From contig NZ_BBYK01000067.1 in the NCBI RefSeq assembly GCF_001570365.1, positions 1-64,000 on the forward strand: DNA of 64,000 bases, given 5' to 3'. A program made the translations under genes and the position numbers. Each line of letters starts with the position of its first letter. Within the stretch, counting starts at the first letter, position 1. Under the pieces are notes generated by a model. It made no database searches and was not told the origin of the DNA. It saw only the letters and a list, made by a program, of their open reading frames with translations. This stretch comes from Microtetraspora fusca (GTDB lineage: Bacteria; Actinomycetota; Actinomycetes; Streptosporangiales; Streptosporangiaceae). Of the stretch, positions 50,625-59,661 are shown piece after piece.

Positions 50625-51605
50625 GTGACGACTCTGGTCATCGGCGTCGACGGCGGGGGCACCGGCACCCGCTGCGTGGTGGCGACGCGTACGGGCGACG
50701 TGGCCGGGAGGGGACACGGCGCGGGCGCGAACGTGCTCTCCGCCGCCGACCCCGCGGGCAGTCTGCGCTCCGCGCTGGAGGGGGCTCTGTCCGGCCTGGA
50801 GCGCGACCGGGTCGCGGGCGGGGTGTTCGCGCTCGCGGGCGCGGGATCGGCGCCGCAGCGGGCCGAGGCGCTCGCCGCCGAGGCGTGGCGGGCCTGCGGC
50901 CTGCCCGGGCGGCCCGTGGTGGCGCCGGACATCCTCGCCGCGTTCGCCGGGGCCACCGAGGAGCCCTCGGGCCGGGTGCTCATCGCCGGCACCGGCGCGG
51001 TCGCCGCCAGGATCAGCGGGCGCGCCGTCGTCGCCCGGGCCGACGGGTACGGCTGGATCCTCGGCGACGAGGGCTCGGGGGTGTGGATCGGACGGCGTGC
51101 TGTACAGGCCGTGCTGGGCGCCCTCGACGGCCGGGGCGCGCCCACGGCGCTGCTCGACGGGCCGCCGGAGTGCGCGATCCGCGACGCCCTGGTGGAGGTC
51201 CCGGGGGAGCCGGGCGCGCGTCTGACCCCGGGGGCGGTCGTACGGGCCGTCCAGGCCGGGGTCACCGAGGGCGGGCCCGCGTGGCTGGGCCGGTTCGCGC
51301 CGGCGGTCGAGGCCGCCGGCCGCCTGGGCGACGAACCGGCCCTGGAGATCCTGCGCGAGGCCGCGCGCCGGCTCGTGGCCACGGCGCGGTCCCTGGGAGA
51401 GGAGGCCGGGCCGACGGTGCTGGCCGGGTCGCTGCTCACCGAGCCGACCCTGCTGGCCGGCCTGGTCAGGTCCGGGCTCGGCGGCCCCGCGCTCCCCGCC
51501 CGCGACGGCGCGGCGGGGGCGGCCGCCCTCGCCCTCCACCGCGCCGCGCCGGAGGCCCCCGAGGCTCCGGACCTGCTGGCCGCCCATCGCAGGCTCATCG
51601 CCTGA
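50625..51605 (+). CDS. BadF/BadG-type ATPase, N-acetylglucosamine kinase-like
   Basis: This 326-residue sugar kinase of the ASKHA fold shows VIGVDGGGTGTRCVVA (phosphate 1), ALAGAGS, VAPDILAAFAGA, LIAGTGAVAA (phosphate 2), GDEGSGVWIGRRA and VLAGSLLTEP. Genes of this group beside anmK and murQ encode GlcNAc or MurNAc kinases, so salvage of GlcNAc released by NagZ is the likely role. GTG 50625 follows GGAGAG. The divergent 68-base gap holds an AT-rich promoter stretch (GGAATATAGTTCTTGGAAG) without an exact palindrome. Confidence 0.88.
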   Translation: MTTLVIGVDGGGTGTRCVVATRTGDVAGRGHGAGANVLSAADPAGSLRSALEGALSGLERDRVAGGVFALAGAGSAPQRAEALAAEAWRACGLPGRPVVAPDILAAFAGATEEPSGRVLIAGTGAVAARISGRAVVARADGYGWILGDEGSGVWIGRRAVQAVLGALDGRGAPTALLDGPPECAIRDALVEVPGEPGARLTPGAVVRAVQAGVTEGGPAWLGRFAPAVEAAGRLGDEPALEILREAARRLVATARSLGEEAGPTVLAGSLLTEPTLLAGLVRSGLGGPALPARDGAAGAAALALHRAAPEAPEAPDLLAAHRRLIA

Positions 51606-51620
51606 TCGGGCGGCCCCGGA

Positions 51621-53183
51621 TCAGCGGACCGCGCGGCCGTCGCTCGGCTCGCTGATCCGGCTCACCCGGTCCACGGCCGCGACGTAGTAGTGCGCGCCCG
51701 CGCCCCCTTCGGGGTCGGTCCAGCGCACGTTGCGACCACCCGGCACGACCGCGACCAGGTTGCGGGCGTCGGCGAAGTCGCCCCGCCCGGCCTCGCGGTC
51801 GAACCGGAAGACCGCGAACTGGAACGGCGCCTCCGGGCCCGTGGCCACGATGTGCAGCTCGGCGCCTCCCGCGGCCCTGCGGGCGTTGGCGAGCACCGGC
51901 CGGCGCGGCGGGCGACCGCCCGCCAGGCGCGGCAGCAGCGGGCCGAGGGCCGGCCGGGTGTAGTGGTCGGTCGCGACCGTGGAGAGGGAGCCCAGCCGGT
52001 CCTCGCGCACGTCGACGGCGCTGAACCAGATGTCACCGCCGACCTCCGGATGGTTCCGGTTGAGCGCGAGGTGATTGGTCAGCTCGTCCGGCCGGAACCA
52101 CTGGGCGGGCTGCCCGTCGACGCCGGCCTTGTAGGCGGCCTGGCCGATCCAGAGCTGCACGCCGGTGCCGGACGCGACGCCGGACCACCAGGGGATCAGC
52201 TTCGCGTAGTCGGCGTTCGACTGGCCGATGTACCAGTAGATCTGCGGCGCGATGTAGTCCAGCCAGCCCTTCCTGACCCAGCCCCGCGTGTCGGCGTGCA
52301 GGTTGTCGTAGGACTGGCCGCCGGCGGTGTCCGAGCCGAGGGGGTCGGTGGACTTGTTCCGCCAGATGCCCGACGGGCTGATGCCCCAGGCGACCTCCGG
52401 CTTGGCCTGCCGTACGCGCTGCTGCATCTCCTGGACCAGCAGGTCCACGTTGTTCCGCCGCCAGGAGGCGAGGTCGGGGAAGCCCGCGCCGTACTTCGCG
52501 AAGGCCGCGCTGTCGTCGAACGCCGTCGAGTTCACGGGGTAGAAGTAGTCGTCGAAGTGCAGACCGTCGATCTCGTACCGGGTGATCGCGTCCATCATCG
52601 CGTCCTGCACGAACGCCCGTACCTCGGGGATGCCCGGGTTGTAGTACAGCTTGCCGCCGTACGGGACGATCCAGTCCGGGTGCTTGCGGGCCGGGTGCTC
52701 GGGGTGGAGCTTGGCCGGGTCCGGCTGCATCGACACCCGGTACGGGTTGAACCACGCGTGGAAGGCCAGACCGCGCCGGTGGGTCTCCTCGACGAGGAAG
52801 GCCAGGGGGTCGTAGCCCGGGTCCTGTCCCTGAACGCCGGTCAGCCACTCCGACCACGGTTCGAAGCTCGACGGCCAGAACGCGTCGGCGGTCGGCCGGA
52901 TCTGGACGAACACCGAGTTGAGCTTGCGCGCCTGCGCCAGGTCGAGCCAGGCGAGGTACTCCGCCTTCTGCTGGTCGACGGTCAGGCCCGGCTTCGACGG
53001 CCAGTCGATGTTGACCACCGAAGCGATCCACATCCCGCGCATCTGGCGCAGCGGCGGGATGTGACCGTCGGGGTTCCCCGCCGCGAAGGCGGGCGAGGAA
53101 GCGAGGGCGGACAGGGGGAGAGCCGTCGCGGTGGCGGCCAGAGCCAGGCCGCGCAGGACGGAACGTCGGGTGGGGGAAATCAT
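51621..53183 (-). CDS. GHL10-family glycosidase (DUF187), Tat-exported
   Basis: This 520-residue secreted protein has a twin-arginine signal TRRSVLRGLALAATA with an AFA-A-type cleavage region near residue 34. The GHL10 TIM barrel covers about 45-370 and includes MRGMWIASVVNIDWPSKPGL, FVQIRPTADAFWPSSFEPWS, AWFNPYRVS, DGLHFDDYFYP (likely acid residues) and YIAPQIYWYIGQS. A C-terminal Fn3/Big-like region follows. The E. coli relative DigH cleaves denuded peptidoglycan strands, which fits this recycling neighbourhood. It is divergent from nagZ and convergent with the sugar kinase gene. Confidence 0.9.
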   Translation of the reverse strand: MISPTRRSVLRGLALAATATALPLSALASSPAFAAGNPDGHIPPLRQMRGMWIASVVNIDWPSKPGLTVDQQKAEYLAWLDLAQARKLNSVFVQIRPTADAFWPSSFEPWSEWLTGVQGQDPGYDPLAFLVEETHRRGLAFHAWFNPYRVSMQPDPAKLHPEHPARKHPDWIVPYGGKLYYNPGIPEVRAFVQDAMMDAITRYEIDGLHFDDYFYPVNSTAFDDSAAFAKYGAGFPDLASWRRNNVDLLVQEMQQRVRQAKPEVAWGISPSGIWRNKSTDPLGSDTAGGQSYDNLHADTRGWVRKGWLDYIAPQIYWYIGQSNADYAKLIPWWSGVASGTGVQLWIGQAAYKAGVDGQPAQWFRPDELTNHLALNRNHPEVGGDIWFSAVDVREDRLGSLSTVATDHYTRPALGPLLPRLAGGRPPRRPVLANARRAAGGAELHIVATGPEAPFQFAVFRFDREAGRGDFADARNLVAVVPGGRNVRWTDPEGGAGAHYYVAAVDRVSRISEPSDGRAVR

Positions 53184-53247
53184 CGGACCTCCGTGGGGGA
53201 TGAAGAAGAAGGCGCCGAGCGCGAGATTGGCAGAAACTTACTTTCAG

Positions 53248-53278
53248 ATCAATGACGGTGAAAGAAAGTGTCATTGAT
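53248..53278. promoter_or_regulatory. 9-bp inverted repeat between glycosidase and nagZ genes (candidate MurR operator)
   Basis: ATCAATGAC (53248-53256) and GTCATTGAT (53270-53278) are perfect arms with a 13-base spacer containing GAAAGAAAG. A second pair, CTTTCA (53241-53246) and TGAAAG (53259-53264), is interleaved. The site lies between two divergent cell-wall genes, and the RpiR-type regulator is encoded two genes away. Confidence 0.6.
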
Positions 53279-53319
53279 GTGTAACCTGCTTCGAGACGTC
53301 AACACGGGAGGGTGACCTC

Positions 53320-54849
53320 GTGCCCGCACGCAGCTCCAGCCTGGACCGGCTGGCCATGACCGTCCTGCAGCCCGGCTTCGACGGCGTCGCGCCGCCCGCG
53401 TGGTTGCGCGGGGCGCTCGCCGACGGCCTGGGCGGCACCGTGCTGTTCGCGCGCAACATCGTGGACGTCGGGCAGACGGCCGCGCTCGTCGCCGCGCTGC
53501 GCGAGGAGAACCCGGCCGTGGTCGTCGCGGCCGACGAGGAGGGCGGCGCGGTCACCCGGTTCGAGGCCGCGCTGGGCAGCTCGTGGCCCGGCAACCGGGC
53601 GCTCGGCGTCGTGGACGACGTCGCCCGCACCGAACGCGTCGCCCAGGCGATCGGCCGGCTCCTCGCCGCCGCGGACGTGACGCTGAACTACGCGCCCGTG
53701 GCGGACGTCAACGCCAACCCGGCCAACCCGGTGATCGGCATCCGCTCCTTCGGGCCCGACCCCGACCTCGTCGCCCGGCACACCGCCGCCTGGATCACCG
53801 GCCTCCAGGCCGAAGGGGTGGCGGCGTGCGCCAAGCACTTCCCCGGCCACGGCGACACCGTCACCGACTCCCACCTCGCGCTGGCCACCGTGCACGCCTC
53901 CCTCGACGTGCTCCGCGAGCGCGACCTGCCGCCGTTCCGCGCGGCGGTCGAGGCCGGCGTCCGCTCGATCATGTGCGGCCACCTGCTGGTGCCCGCGCTC
54001 GACCCGGACGTCCCCGCCACGCTCAGCCGGCGGATCCTCACCGGCCTGCTCCGCGAGGAGCTCGGCTTCGACGGCATGCTCGTCACCGACGCGATCGAGA
54101 TGCGCGCCGTCGCCGCGCTCCACTCCCCCGGCGAGGTCGCCGTACGCGCGCTCGCGGCCGGAGCGGACGCGATCTGCGTGGGCGTCTCCTCCCCCGGCGG
54201 CGAGAGCGTCTACGCGCTGCGGGACGCGATCGTCGAGGCGGTGCGCGACGGCCGGCTGCCCGAGGAGCGCCTCGCCGAGGCCGCGGCCCGGGTCCTCGCC
54301 CTCGCCGACTGGCACGCCGCCCGGGCCGCCGAGCGCCGCCCGGCCGAGCCCGCGGCGGCCGTCGACCTCCAGGGCGAGGAGCTCGGCCTGGAAGCCGCCC
54401 GCGCCGCCATGCGCGTCGTCGCGTCCGACGCGGCCTCCGTACCGCTCTCCCAGCCGCCCCTGGTGATCCACGTCGCGCCCCGGATGAGCCGGGCGGTCGA
54501 GCCCGGAGCCCCCGCCGGCCTCACCCGTGAGCTGGCCGGGCTGCTTCCCGGCACCGAGGGCCATACGATCATGACGGAGGCCACCGCGCTTCCCGACCTG
54601 AGCGGCGATCGGCCGGTCGTTCTCGTCGTGCACGACGCGGGCCGGCACGCGTGGGTCCGCGAACTGGTGGCGACAGCCGTACAGGCCCGGCCGGACGCGA
54701 TCGTGGTGGAGACCGGCATTCCCGCCGAACCAGTTGGGGCGGTATATGTCACTACACACGGCGTCTCACGGGCATCTGAGCGTGTCGTCGCTCGTTGGCT
54801 CACCGGCGGCGAAGAACCGAGATCCGGACAGGAGAAGGCGGCAGGGTGA
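53320..54849 (+). CDS. nagZ: GH3 beta-N-acetylhexosaminidase, NagZ type
   Basis: This 509-residue enzyme removes GlcNAc from peptidoglycan fragments. The family loop KHFPGHGDTVTDSH has the D183/H185 catalytic pair, the nucleophile is D257 in GMLVTDAIEM, and NPVIGIRSFG and DEEGGAVTRFE are standard. The C-terminal ~160 residues form an extra domain seen in Gram-positive NagZ. No signal peptide is visible, so it is probably cytoplasmic. GTG 53320 follows GGGAGG. Its stop overlaps the murR start. Confidence 0.92.
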   Translation: MPARSSSLDRLAMTVLQPGFDGVAPPAWLRGALADGLGGTVLFARNIVDVGQTAALVAALREENPAVVVAADEEGGAVTRFEAALGSSWPGNRALGVVDDVARTERVAQAIGRLLAAADVTLNYAPVADVNANPANPVIGIRSFGPDPDLVARHTAAWITGLQAEGVAACAKHFPGHGDTVTDSHLALATVHASLDVLRERDLPPFRAAVEAGVRSIMCGHLLVPALDPDVPATLSRRILTGLLREELGFDGMLVTDAIEMRAVAALHSPGEVAVRALAAGADAICVGVSSPGGESVYALRDAIVEAVRDGRLPEERLAEAAARVLALADWHAARAAERRPAEPAAAVDLQGEELGLEAARAAMRVVASDAASVPLSQPPLVIHVAPRMSRAVEPGAPAGLTRELAGLLPGTEGHTIMTEATALPDLSGDRPVVLVVHDAGRHAWVRELVATAVQARPDAIVVETGIPAEPVGAVYVTTHGVSRASERVVARWLTGGEEPRSGQEKAAG

Positions 54850-55745
54850 ACGAACACGAAGGGCCCAACCCGGTCAATCTGGTGGCGACGGTGCGGGCGG
54901 TCCTGCCGTCGCTCACCCCCGCGGCCCAAGCCGTCGCCCGCCTGATCCTGGACGACCCCGCGATGGTCGCCGGCAGCACGATCACCGAGTTCAGCGCCGC
55001 CTCCGGCACGAGCGAGGCGACCATCGTGCGCACCGCCAGAGCCCTCGGGTTCGCCGGCTACTCCCAGCTCCGCTTCGCCCTCGCCGCCGCCGTGGCACGC
55101 GCCAAGCCCGAACGCCTCGTCCCCGGTGACCTCGGCCCCGACGACCCCCTCACCGACGTGATCGCGAAGGTCACCCGGGCCGAGTCCGAGGCCCTCGCCG
55201 ACACCGCCGCCCAGCTCTCCCCCGAGCGGCTCGCCGCCGTCGTGGAGGCCATCGCCTCGGCCCGGCGGATCGACGCGTACGGCGTGGGGGCCTCGGGGCT
55301 GGTCGCGGTCGACATGGCGCAGAAACTCATGCGCATCGGCCTGCCCGGCCACTCCTTCACCGACGCGCACCTCGCCCTCACCAGCGCCGCCCTCGTCCGC
55401 GCCGGCGACGTCGCCGTCGGAGTGAGCTGCACCGGCGAGACGCCCGACGTGCTCGGCCCCATGCGCCTGGCGAGCGCGGCCGGGGCGGTCACCGTGGCGA
55501 TCACCAACAACCCCCGCTCCTCGCTGGCCGAGCTGGCCGACCACGTCCTGGTGTCGGCCGGCCGGGAGACCGCGTTCCGCCCCGGGGCGCTGGCCAGCCG
55601 GATCAGCCAGCTCCTGATCGTGGACTGCATCTTCGTCGGCGTGGCCCAGCGCACCTTCGACACCTCCGACTCCGCCTTACGCGCCACCCGTGCCGCGCTC
55701 AACGGCTACCTCGAGGACGCCCGCCGCCGCACCAAGACGGGCTGA
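54846..55745 (+). CDS. RpiR/MurR-family transcriptional regulator with SIS domain
   Basis: This 299-residue regulator has an N-terminal RpiR helix-turn-helix (STITEFSAASGTSEATIVRT, ARALGFAGYSQLRFALAAA) and a C-terminal SIS sugar-phosphate-binding domain with DAYGVGASGLVAVDMAQKL and VGVSCTGETPDVLGPM. GTG 54846 overlaps the nagZ stop and has AGGAGAAGG upstream. In other bacteria MurR senses MurNAc-6-phosphate and controls murQ; here murQ lies 7.4 kb away across unrelated genes. The inverted repeat at 53248 is a candidate binding site. Confidence 0.92.
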   Translation: MNEHEGPNPVNLVATVRAVLPSLTPAAQAVARLILDDPAMVAGSTITEFSAASGTSEATIVRTARALGFAGYSQLRFALAAAVARAKPERLVPGDLGPDDPLTDVIAKVTRAESEALADTAAQLSPERLAAVVEAIASARRIDAYGVGASGLVAVDMAQKLMRIGLPGHSFTDAHLALTSAALVRAGDVAVGVSCTGETPDVLGPMRLASAAGAVTVAITNNPRSSLAELADHVLVSAGRETAFRPGALASRISQLLIVDCIFVGVAQRTFDTSDSALRATRAALNGYLEDARRRTKTG

Positions 55746-55849
55746 GCGCCGTACGACGGGTCGGGCGACACCGCGTGGTGGGGTGCGCGGCGCTCGCCGT
55801 CGATGAGCAGCGCTGTGCTCCGGCGGGCGGCCTGACATTCCCTGTTCGC

Positions 55850-56038
55850 GCCGTTGATGGAGTGGCGCTGCGCTGCGGCGGGTGGCTGTTCCGGCGCGCC
55901 GTGATAGCTGATCTCTGGTGATGCCGCTCCCGCGGCCATCGCGGGCGCGGTGGTACAGGGCACGGTCCTACGCGCGCCTCCACAACCACCCGCACTCCGC
56001 TCCGCTCCCCACCGCACCGGCTTCCCACCGTCACGCCC
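55850..56038 (-). repeat. left copy of a ~190-bp inverted repeat
   Basis: The minus strand of 55850-56038 matches the plus strand of 59662-59851 with about nine or ten mismatches and no large gap (about 95% identity). Landmarks shared by both are GTGCGGTGGGGAGCGGAGCG, GTGCGGGTGGTTGTGGAGGC and CACCCGCCGCAGCGCAGCGC. Beyond the repeat, from 55746 to 55850, a weaker related sequence with CGACGGCGAGCGCC continues. No gene is supported in 55746-56200. Confidence 0.85.
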
Positions 56039-56200
56039 CCGCCGGGCCCTCCCGCGCCCGTGCGACCAGGCGGTTCCAGCATGGGTCCGTTGAGGTCACG
56101 CCCCCGCGCCGTGGCTGGGACAACCGGCATGTTGACCTCAAGTCTGGTTGAGGTTGCATGCTCGGGTTCCACATCGAAGAACGGATAGGGGTTGGGCGGT

Positions 56201-57169
56201 ATGCGGGTGGTTCGCGTGATGGCATTCGGGGGCCCGGAAGTGCTGGTGGCCGGTGAAGCACCGGATCCGGTGGCCAAGGCGGGCCAGGTCGTGGTCGACG
56301 TGGCTGTCGCGGGCGTGACGTTCGTCGAAACGCAGATCCGGCGCGGCCTCGACAAGTGGCATGCCAAGCCGTCGTTGCCGTATGTGCCGGGCGGTCTGGT
56401 GGCCGGACGGGTGAGTTCGGTCGGGGCGCAGGTGGATCCGGCTTGGCTCGGCCGGCGCGTCGTCGCCGGTACTGGGGAGGTCGGCGGATTCGCCGAGCGG
56501 GCGGCGGCCGAGGTGGAGGAACTGTTTCCGGTGCCGGACGGACTGGGCCTTCCGGAAGCGGTCGCTCTGCACAGCGACGGCAGCACCGCACAGGGCCTGG
56601 CCGAGAACGCCGACATCGGCGCCGGTGACTGGGTGCTGGTCGAGGCGGCGGCCGGTGGCGTCGGCAGCCTGCTGGTGCAGCTCGCCCGCGCTGCGGGCGC
56701 TCGGGTGGTCGGAGCGGCCCGCGGGGCGCGGAAGCTCGGCTTGATCCGGGAACTGGGCGCACTCGCGGTCGACTACACCGAACCGGGGTGGACCGAGCGA
56801 GTGGTCGAAGCGACCGGCGGTGCGGGGCCGGATGTGGTGTTCGACGGCGTCGGCGGGCAGATCGGGCGTGCCGCGTTCGAGGTGACGGCCCGCGGCGGCC
56901 GGTTCTCGGTGCACGGCGCCTCCAGCGGCGAGGCGACGCTCATCGATCCCGCGGAGGCGCGGGCCAAGGGCGTGAACGTGATCGGCATTGAGCAGCTCTT
57001 CGCTTTTCGACCGAACGTGGAGCGGTGGGCGGAGCGGATGATGTCCCAGGCGGCGGCCGGGCTCGTGCGGCCGGTCATCGGCCAGACCTTCCCGTTGGAG
57101 CGCGCTGCCGACGCCCACGCCGCGATCGAGAACCGCACCGCCGTGGGCAAGACCCTGCTGCTGATCTGA
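56201..57169 (+). CDS. quinone-type NADPH oxidoreductase (MDR superfamily)
   Basis: This 322-residue reductase lacks catalytic zinc ligands. The N-terminal domain has VPGGLVAGRVSSVGAQVDPA, the Rossmann domain has VEAAAGGVGSLLVQLARAAG and LGALAVDYTEPGW, and the end reads AHAAIENRTAVGKTLLLI. It shares layout and phrases (DPAWLGRRVV, AVDYTEP, GVGG) with the gene at 34,939, so the two are paralogues. ATG 56201 has AGGGG upstream. It is the first gene inside the inverted-repeat-bounded segment. Confidence 0.9.
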   Translation: MRVVRVMAFGGPEVLVAGEAPDPVAKAGQVVVDVAVAGVTFVETQIRRGLDKWHAKPSLPYVPGGLVAGRVSSVGAQVDPAWLGRRVVAGTGEVGGFAERAAAEVEELFPVPDGLGLPEAVALHSDGSTAQGLAENADIGAGDWVLVEAAAGGVGSLLVQLARAAGARVVGAARGARKLGLIRELGALAVDYTEPGWTERVVEATGGAGPDVVFDGVGGQIGRAAFEVTARGGRFSVHGASSGEATLIDPAEARAKGVNVIGIEQLFAFRPNVERWAERMMSQAAAGLVRPVIGQTFPLERAADAHAAIENRTAVGKTLLLI

Positions 57170-57477
57170 CGGAATCCGCGCCCAGAGCATCGACCGAGCC
57201 ACCCGAAACGCGGAACCTCAGCATCCAAAGCGCTGACATCCGGGTCTGCACTCCGAGAAGTACCGGCTGTCTCAGTGTTCGTCCGACCGTTGACCACGAA
57301 GGCGCAGGCTGCGGGTCAGCCGGAGCGCGATTCAGGCCAGGTCGCCGGGGTGCATCGCCAAGCTCCGTCACCAGCGTCCGAAAGCAGCACATCAGGCCTC
57401 AGGATCCGCATGCGTACGGGACCGGCACGGCGCCCATACGGGGCCTTTCGGGCGGGTCTCCGACGGGGCGGGGCGCG
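57170..57477. other. 308-bp intergenic region without recognisable content
   Basis: No gene, palindrome or clear terminator is seen between the oxidoreductase stop and the end of the convergent padR gene. Short frames here lack codon bias and ribosome-binding sites. Confidence 0.4.
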
Positions 57478-58047
57478 TCAGGCGCCCTGCCATTCGAGGC
57501 GGCCTGAGCGCAGGTCGTCGATCACCGCGCGCAGCCAGTCGCGTTCGGCGACGGCCACCGCGCGGAGGTACTCGGTCTCCAGCGCGGCGACGCGGGGGTG
57601 ACCGTCGACCACGTTTGCGGCGAGGACGGCGTCCAGTTCGGCGAGGTCGGTGTCGACCTGGGCGGCGCGGCGCTCCAGAGCGGGGAGGGCCTCCTCCGAC
57701 ATGATCATCGGCAGGTGGGAGAGCGCTGCGGGGAACTCGGGGAACTCCCGCCTGCGTGTGGCGAGCATCTCGTCCATCCAGGCGCGGGCGGTCGCCCGGC
57801 CGGTATCGGTCAACTCGTACACGGTCCGCTCGGGATAGGCCTGGTCGCGTTCGGTCTCGCGGACGCGGATCAGGCCCTCGGCGGTCAACCGCTCGATCGT
57901 CCGGTACAGGCTCGCCCGCTGGCTCACGTTGACGACCTGGTCCTTGCCCCATTGCCTGATCAGCCGCTGCATCCCGTACGGGTGCAGCGGCTTGTGGTGC
58001 AAGAGGGACAGCACGGTCAGTGCGAGGGGCGAGCTGCGTACGGCCAT
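57478..58047 (-). CDS. PadR-family transcriptional regulator
   Basis: This 189-residue protein has a PadR winged helix (LTVLSLLHHKPLHPYGMQRL, ASLYRTIERLTAEGLIRVRE, YELTDTGRATARAWMDEML) and a C-terminal coiled region of the Vir_act_alpha_C type. It is divergent from the FAD monooxygenase gene across 89 bases that hold CTAGTT direct repeats (58069 and 58085) and an ACTAGT palindrome. It probably represses that gene in response to an aromatic or antibiotic ligand. Confidence 0.9.
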   Translation of the reverse strand: MAVRSSPLALTVLSLLHHKPLHPYGMQRLIRQWGKDQVVNVSQRASLYRTIERLTAEGLIRVRETERDQAYPERTVYELTDTGRATARAWMDEMLATRRREFPEFPAALSHLPMIMSEEALPALERRAAQVDTDLAELDAVLAANVVDGHPRVAALETEYLRAVAVAERDWLRAVIDDLRSGRLEWQGA

Positions 58048-58136
58048 GAAGGTGATGATACTCCGAATCTAGTTGACGAGTTACTAGTTTCAATGTGACT
58101 ATCGATTGCGTAACGGATCCCCAAAAAGGAGCGGAT

Positions 58137-59300
58137 ATGAGCGACGTGCGGACGGCCCTGGTGATCGGTGGCGGCGTGGCCGGGCCGGTGACGGCCCTCG
58201 CCCTGGCCCGGGCGGGCATCACCGCGACCGTCTTCGAGGCGCACCACACCGCCGCCGATGGCGTGGGCGCGATGTTGTCCCTGGCCCCCAACGGCCGTGA
58301 CGCGCTCCGTACCGTCGGCGCGGACCAGGCCGTCGCCAAGGTCGGGCAGCCGGTGCCGGGCGTGGTGATGGCCGACGCCACCGGGCGGCGGCTGGCGGAC
58401 TTCCACGGCTTCCCGGGCCTGCCGCAGACACTGGCGATGACCCGCTCGGACCTGTTCCGCGCCCTCGCCGACCACGCGGCGCAGCAGGGCGTCGAGACGC
58501 ACTACGGCAAGCGACTGGTCAGCGCGGTGGAAGGCCCGGACGGGGTGACCGCGACATTCGCCGACGGCACCACGGCGAGTGCCGACATCCTCGTCGGCGC
58601 GGACGGGATCCGCTCGACCGTCCGCACCCTGATCGACCCCGACGCGCCCGGCCCGGTCTACGGCGGGGTGCTCAGCTTCGGCGGCATCGCGCCGGGCGAC
58701 GGCGTGGAGGCCGAGCCGGGGATGATGTACTTCACCTTCGGGCGCGCCTTCCTCGGCCACTGGGCGCTGCCGGACGGCCGGGTCGTCTGGTTCGGCAGCC
58801 TGCCCTCTGACGACCCGTTGACCGCCGCGCAGGCCCGCGCCATCCCCGCCGTCGAATGGCTGGAGCGACTGCGTGCCCTGTACGCCGGCCACGTCCCCGG
58901 CGAGGCCCTCCTCGCCCGCACCTCCCCCGAGGACCTGATGGTCGTCGGTCCGATGGAGGCCATGCCCGACGTCCCGGCCTGGCACCGGGGACGGATGGTG
59001 CTGGTCGGTGACGCCGCGCACGCCCCCTCCTCAAGCTCCGGCCAGGGTGCGTCGCTGGCCGCCGAGAGCGCCGTCGAACTGGCTCGCTGCCTGCGTGACC
59101 TGCCCACCGTCGAGGAGGCGTTCGCGGCGTACGAGCGGCTGCGTCGCCCCCGCGTGTCGGCGATCGCCGGGGACGCCTCCGCCAAGAACAAGGCGAAGGC
59201 GGGCAAGGCCAAAGCTCAGACGGCGTTTCCGACCCCCGAGCAGATGTTCGCCCCCGTGCACCGCCACCACATCGACTGGGACACCCGCGTCACCGCCTGA
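58137..59300 (+). CDS. FAD-dependent aromatic monooxygenase
   Basis: This 387-residue flavoprotein belongs to the group A hydroxylase family. It shows GGGVAGPVTALALARAG (FAD dinucleotide), VGADGIRSTVR (DG motif) and LVGDAAHAPSSSSGQGASLA (GD motif). The C-terminal AKNKAKAGKAKAQ run is basic. ATG 58137 is chosen because AAGGAG lies five bases upstream; an earlier ATG at 58095 lacks one. Members hydroxylate phenols or inactivate antibiotics such as tetracyclines and rifamycins; nothing here decides the substrate. The divergent PadR is the likely regulator. Confidence 0.9.
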   Translation: MSDVRTALVIGGGVAGPVTALALARAGITATVFEAHHTAADGVGAMLSLAPNGRDALRTVGADQAVAKVGQPVPGVVMADATGRRLADFHGFPGLPQTLAMTRSDLFRALADHAAQQGVETHYGKRLVSAVEGPDGVTATFADGTTASADILVGADGIRSTVRTLIDPDAPGPVYGGVLSFGGIAPGDGVEAEPGMMYFTFGRAFLGHWALPDGRVVWFGSLPSDDPLTAAQARAIPAVEWLERLRALYAGHVPGEALLARTSPEDLMVVGPMEAMPDVPAWHRGRMVLVGDAAHAPSSSSGQGASLAAESAVELARCLRDLPTVEEAFAAYERLRRPRVSAIAGDASAKNKAKAGKAKAQTAFPTPEQMFAPVHRHHIDWDTRVTA

Positions 59301-59499
59301 CGCCCAGGTGGTGAAGGGCGAACCGCCTGCTCGGGTAGGCAAGGGCCGGCCCGCGAGACTGTAACCCGATCGGCACACCAGCCCGACCCAGGTGGCCGGT
59401 TCGCTCCTTGCGCCGGATTTCATTCCCGTGCGGGCCAACACCTGGGCAAGAGATGCGGCCGTCCTCTCGGTGGCCCAAACCGGAAGGTCAGAACATCCG

Positions 59500-59643
59500 C
59501 ACCGCGGCGGCCGGATCGATGATCAACTCGTTCCAGTGCTCCTCGCGGGCCGTGATGTCCTCCAGTTCAACGAGAAGGGGTTCGATGCGCAACGGAGCGA
59601 CTTCCCCAACTGGCAACCCCCGACGAAGTACGCCGACGGCGGC
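59500..59643 (+). pseudogene. possible protein-gene fragment before the right inverted repeat
   Basis: The plus strand reads GGRIDDQLVPVLLAGRDVLQ, then FNEKGFDAQRSDFPNWQPPT. The first part resembles a conserved DDxLVP.L.DGRD.L segment of uncharacterised actinobacterial proteins. There is no start signal, and no matching sequence continues after the repeat begins at 59662. It may be a gene cut by insertion of the segment. The rest of 59301-59661 shows nothing clear. Confidence 0.25.
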
Positions 59644-59661
59644 CACCCGGAGCGAGACAGG

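Noticed and set aside
55746-56200. Small proteins encoded in the 190-bp repeats
   Set aside because: The two copies keep several frames open only because of composition. There is no ribosome-binding site, and substitutions do not favour any frame.
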